From: Rhizobiaceae bacterium
Lineage (GTDB): Bacteria; Pseudomonadota; Alphaproteobacteria; Rhizobiales; Rhizobiaceae
Direction: 5' to 3'
Assembly (NCBI GenBank): GCA_016793565.1
Contig: JAEUMA010000180.1
Span: 1-6,806 of the forward strand
DNA: 6,806 nt
Shown here piece by piece: positions 5,642 through 6,806 of this stretch (position 1 is the first letter of the stretch; each line of letters starts with the position of its first letter). A program made the translations under genes and the position numbers. The notes beneath the pieces are model-generated. The model saw only the letters and a list, made by a program, of their open reading frames with translations. It searched no databases and had not been told where the DNA came from.

Positions 5642-6615
5642 GAGCGGCATGGTATGAGCGAAACGGCGCCGCGCGCGAGGTGCTGGAGGTAGGCGACATG
5701 CCCGTCGCCGAGCCGACGCGAGGAGAGGTGCGCGTGCGTATGGCCACGTCCGGGGTGAACCCCTCGGATGTCAAGGGCAGGCGCGGCAGGCCGCTGACAG
5801 CGCCGCGGATCATACCGCACAGCGACGGCGCCGGCACGATCGATGCGGTCGGGCCGGGCGTGGAGGCGCGCCGCGTCGGCGAGCGCGTCTGGCTTTGGAA
5901 CGCGCAGTGGAAGCGCCCATTCGGAACCGCCGCAGAATATGTGGTGCTGCCGCAGGAGCAGGCCGTGCGGCTGCCGGAAAACATCGATTTCGCGGCCGGA
6001 GCGTGCCTGGGTATCCCGGCTCTCACCGCGCTGCATTCGGTCCGCCTGCACGGCGACATCGCCGGAAGGACCATCCTCGTGACGGGCGCCGGCTCTGCGG
6101 TGGGACACTACGCGGTCCAGTTCGCGAAGGCGCGGGGCGCCCGCGTCATTGGCACCGCTTCCGATCAGAAATCCGCCCACGCGCGGCAGGCAGGCGCGGA
6201 TTTTGTGATCGATTATCGCGGCAAAGATGTTGCTCGCGTGGTGAAGGAGCTCACCGGAGGCGTCGGCGCGGCAGGCGTCATCGACATGGACTTTACCGGA
6301 ACCGCTCCGCTGATCGGCGACGGTATCGTCGCTCCGCATGGATTGGTCGTCAGCTACGGCTCCAACGTCGCCGGCCCGATTCCGCTGTCGTTCCCGGCCA
6401 TGCTGTGGGGGAGCCTTACCTTGAAGGTGTTCGTCGTCTACGAACTGCGGCCGGAGGAGCGCCGAGCAGCCATCGGCGAACTCACCGGGATGCTGGCCGC
6501 CGGCCGACTCAGGCATTCCATCGGCCTGCGTCTTCCGCTGGCGGAAGTGGCGGCCGCGCACGAGGCCGTCGAGGCGGGCAAGGTCGTGGGCAATGTGGTG
6601 ATCGACGTCGCCTGA
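5638..6615 (+). CDS. Zinc-free MDR-family NADPH:quinone oxidoreductase
   Basis: Cytoplasmic oxidoreductase of the medium-chain dehydrogenase/reductase superfamily, quinone oxidoreductase (zeta-crystallin) branch, which transfers hydride from NAD(P)H to quinones or enones. It has 325 residues, close to E. coli QorA (about 327). The N-terminal catalytic (GroES-like) domain covers about 1-120, with GVNPSDVKGR at 39-48, the QOR signature where zinc enzymes would carry a cysteine ligand; no zinc ligands are seen. The Rossmann fold begins at ILVTGAGSAVGHYAVQFAK (146-164), a variant of AxGxVG. IDYRGKDV (191-198) and the C-terminal segment GRLRHSIGLRLPLAEVAAAHEAV fit the family. The ATG at 5638 follows a G-rich ribosome-binding site (about 5624-5635). 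It is divergent from the DMT transporter and convergent with an ScfR-type regulator 16 nt away. The physiological substrate is unknown; MDR enoyl reductases are similar. Confidence 0.88.
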   Translation: MRAAWYERNGAAREVLEVGDMPVAEPTRGEVRVRMATSGVNPSDVKGRRGRPLTAPRIIPHSDGAGTIDAVGPGVEARRVGERVWLWNAQWKRPFGTAAEYVVLPQEQAVRLPENIDFAAGACLGIPALTALHSVRLHGDIAGRTILVTGAGSAVGHYAVQFAKARGARVIGTASDQKSAHARQAGADFVIDYRGKDVARVVKELTGGVGAAGVIDMDFTGTAPLIGDGIVAPHGLVVSYGSNVAGPIPLSFPAMLWGSLTLKVFVVYELRPEERRAAIGELTGMLAAGRLRHSIGLRLPLAEVAAAHEAVEAGKVVGNVVIDVA

Positions 6616-6631
6616 CGGGCGCGATGCGATC

Positions 6632-6806
6632 CTACTGGAAATCGAAGGCGCTCAGCCCCGTCACCATCTCGTCGAGGCCGAGCGGGCGGGTCACCGGGGG
6701 TTCGGCGCGCGAGAGGCAGCCTATGCGTTCGCACAGTCGGCAGGCCGGACCGATCGGCGTGGCGGTTCCGCCCGCCGGCAACGCGGCCGCGTAGACGATC
6801 TCGTCG
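6632..6806 (-). CDS. C-terminal end of an ScfR-family (short-chain fatty acyl-CoA) transcriptional regulator, partial
   Basis: Only the last 57 residues and the TAG stop lie in the window; the gene runs off the right edge. The segment begins DEIVYAAALP and contains PIGPACRLCERIGCLSRAEPP, then PLGLDEMVTGLSAFDFQ at the end. The pattern PIG-x2-CR-x-CER-x2-C-x2-RA-x-PP and the final G-L-S-x-F-x-F are characteristic, in my recollection, of the ScfR C-terminal domain found in XRE-type regulators such as RamB, PccR and MccR, which answer to propionyl- or methylmalonyl-type CoA esters. Three cysteines in C-x2-C-x4-C spacing are visible. The N-terminal helix-turn-helix expected for a full protein of about 470 residues is outside the window. 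Too short for most ORF filters, but the motif is distinctive. Its target genes are not visible here. Confidence 0.8.
   Translation of the reverse strand, partial: DEIVYAAALPAGGTATPIGPACRLCERIGCLSRAEPPVTRPLGLDEMVTGLSAFDFQ

Noticed and set aside
5530..6561. 343-codon open frame on the minus strand opposite the oxidoreductase
   Set aside because: It is antisense to a clear MDR enzyme with a good start and ribosome-binding site, and its product is low-complexity with no recognisable motif.
5895..6794. 299-codon plus-strand frame overlapping the oxidoreductase and the ScfR end
   Set aside because: It is very rich in Arg and Gly, has no motif, and overlaps two better-supported genes.

Overview
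This is a GC-rich chromosomal window, most likely from an alphaproteobacterium of the Hyphomicrobiales (rhizobial or Phyllobacteriaceae-like). That placement rests on the style of the PotFGHI proteins, a DUF6460-like small membrane protein at the left edge, and the end of an ScfR-type regulator at the right edge. No species can be named from the sequence alone.

Layout, left to right. (1) Positions 31-288, plus strand: the end, or all, of a small two-helix membrane protein. It converges on the end of potI across a very short gap that contains a 20-bp tandem duplication and a hairpin. (2) Positions 318-4374, minus strand: a complete putrescine/polyamine ABC importer operon transcribed potF-potG-potH-potI, the same order as in E. 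coli. PotF is the periplasmic binding protein, PotG the ATPase, and PotH and PotI the two permease subunits. The last three genes are packed 7-8 nt apart. potF is set apart from potG by 76 nt that hold a perfect 12-bp GC-rich hairpin, the usual device for making more binding protein than membrane parts. (3) Positions 4517-5473, minus strand: a ten-helix EamA/DMT-family transporter, 142 nt upstream of potF on the same strand. (4) Positions 5638-6615, plus strand: a zinc-free MDR-family quinone oxidoreductase, divergent from the DMT gene across 164 nt that hold two dyads and a possible 23-codon leader ORF. (5) Positions 6632-6806, minus strand: the C-terminal 57 residues of an ScfR-family (short-chain fatty acyl-CoA-responsive) regulator, running off the window and convergent with the oxidoreductase.

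Together, the pot genes form one import system: PotF captures a polyamine in the periplasm, PotHI form the channel and PotG drives uptake. The DMT transporter, the oxidoreductase and the regulator have no demonstrated link to it.

This looks like ordinary metabolic and transport chromosome. I found no mobile element, CRISPR array, RNA gene or new multi-gene system. The points worth checking are small: the intercistronic hairpin, a PotD-like tryptophan in the PotF ligand pocket, the leader structures, the possible leader ORF, and the duplication at the potI stop codon.
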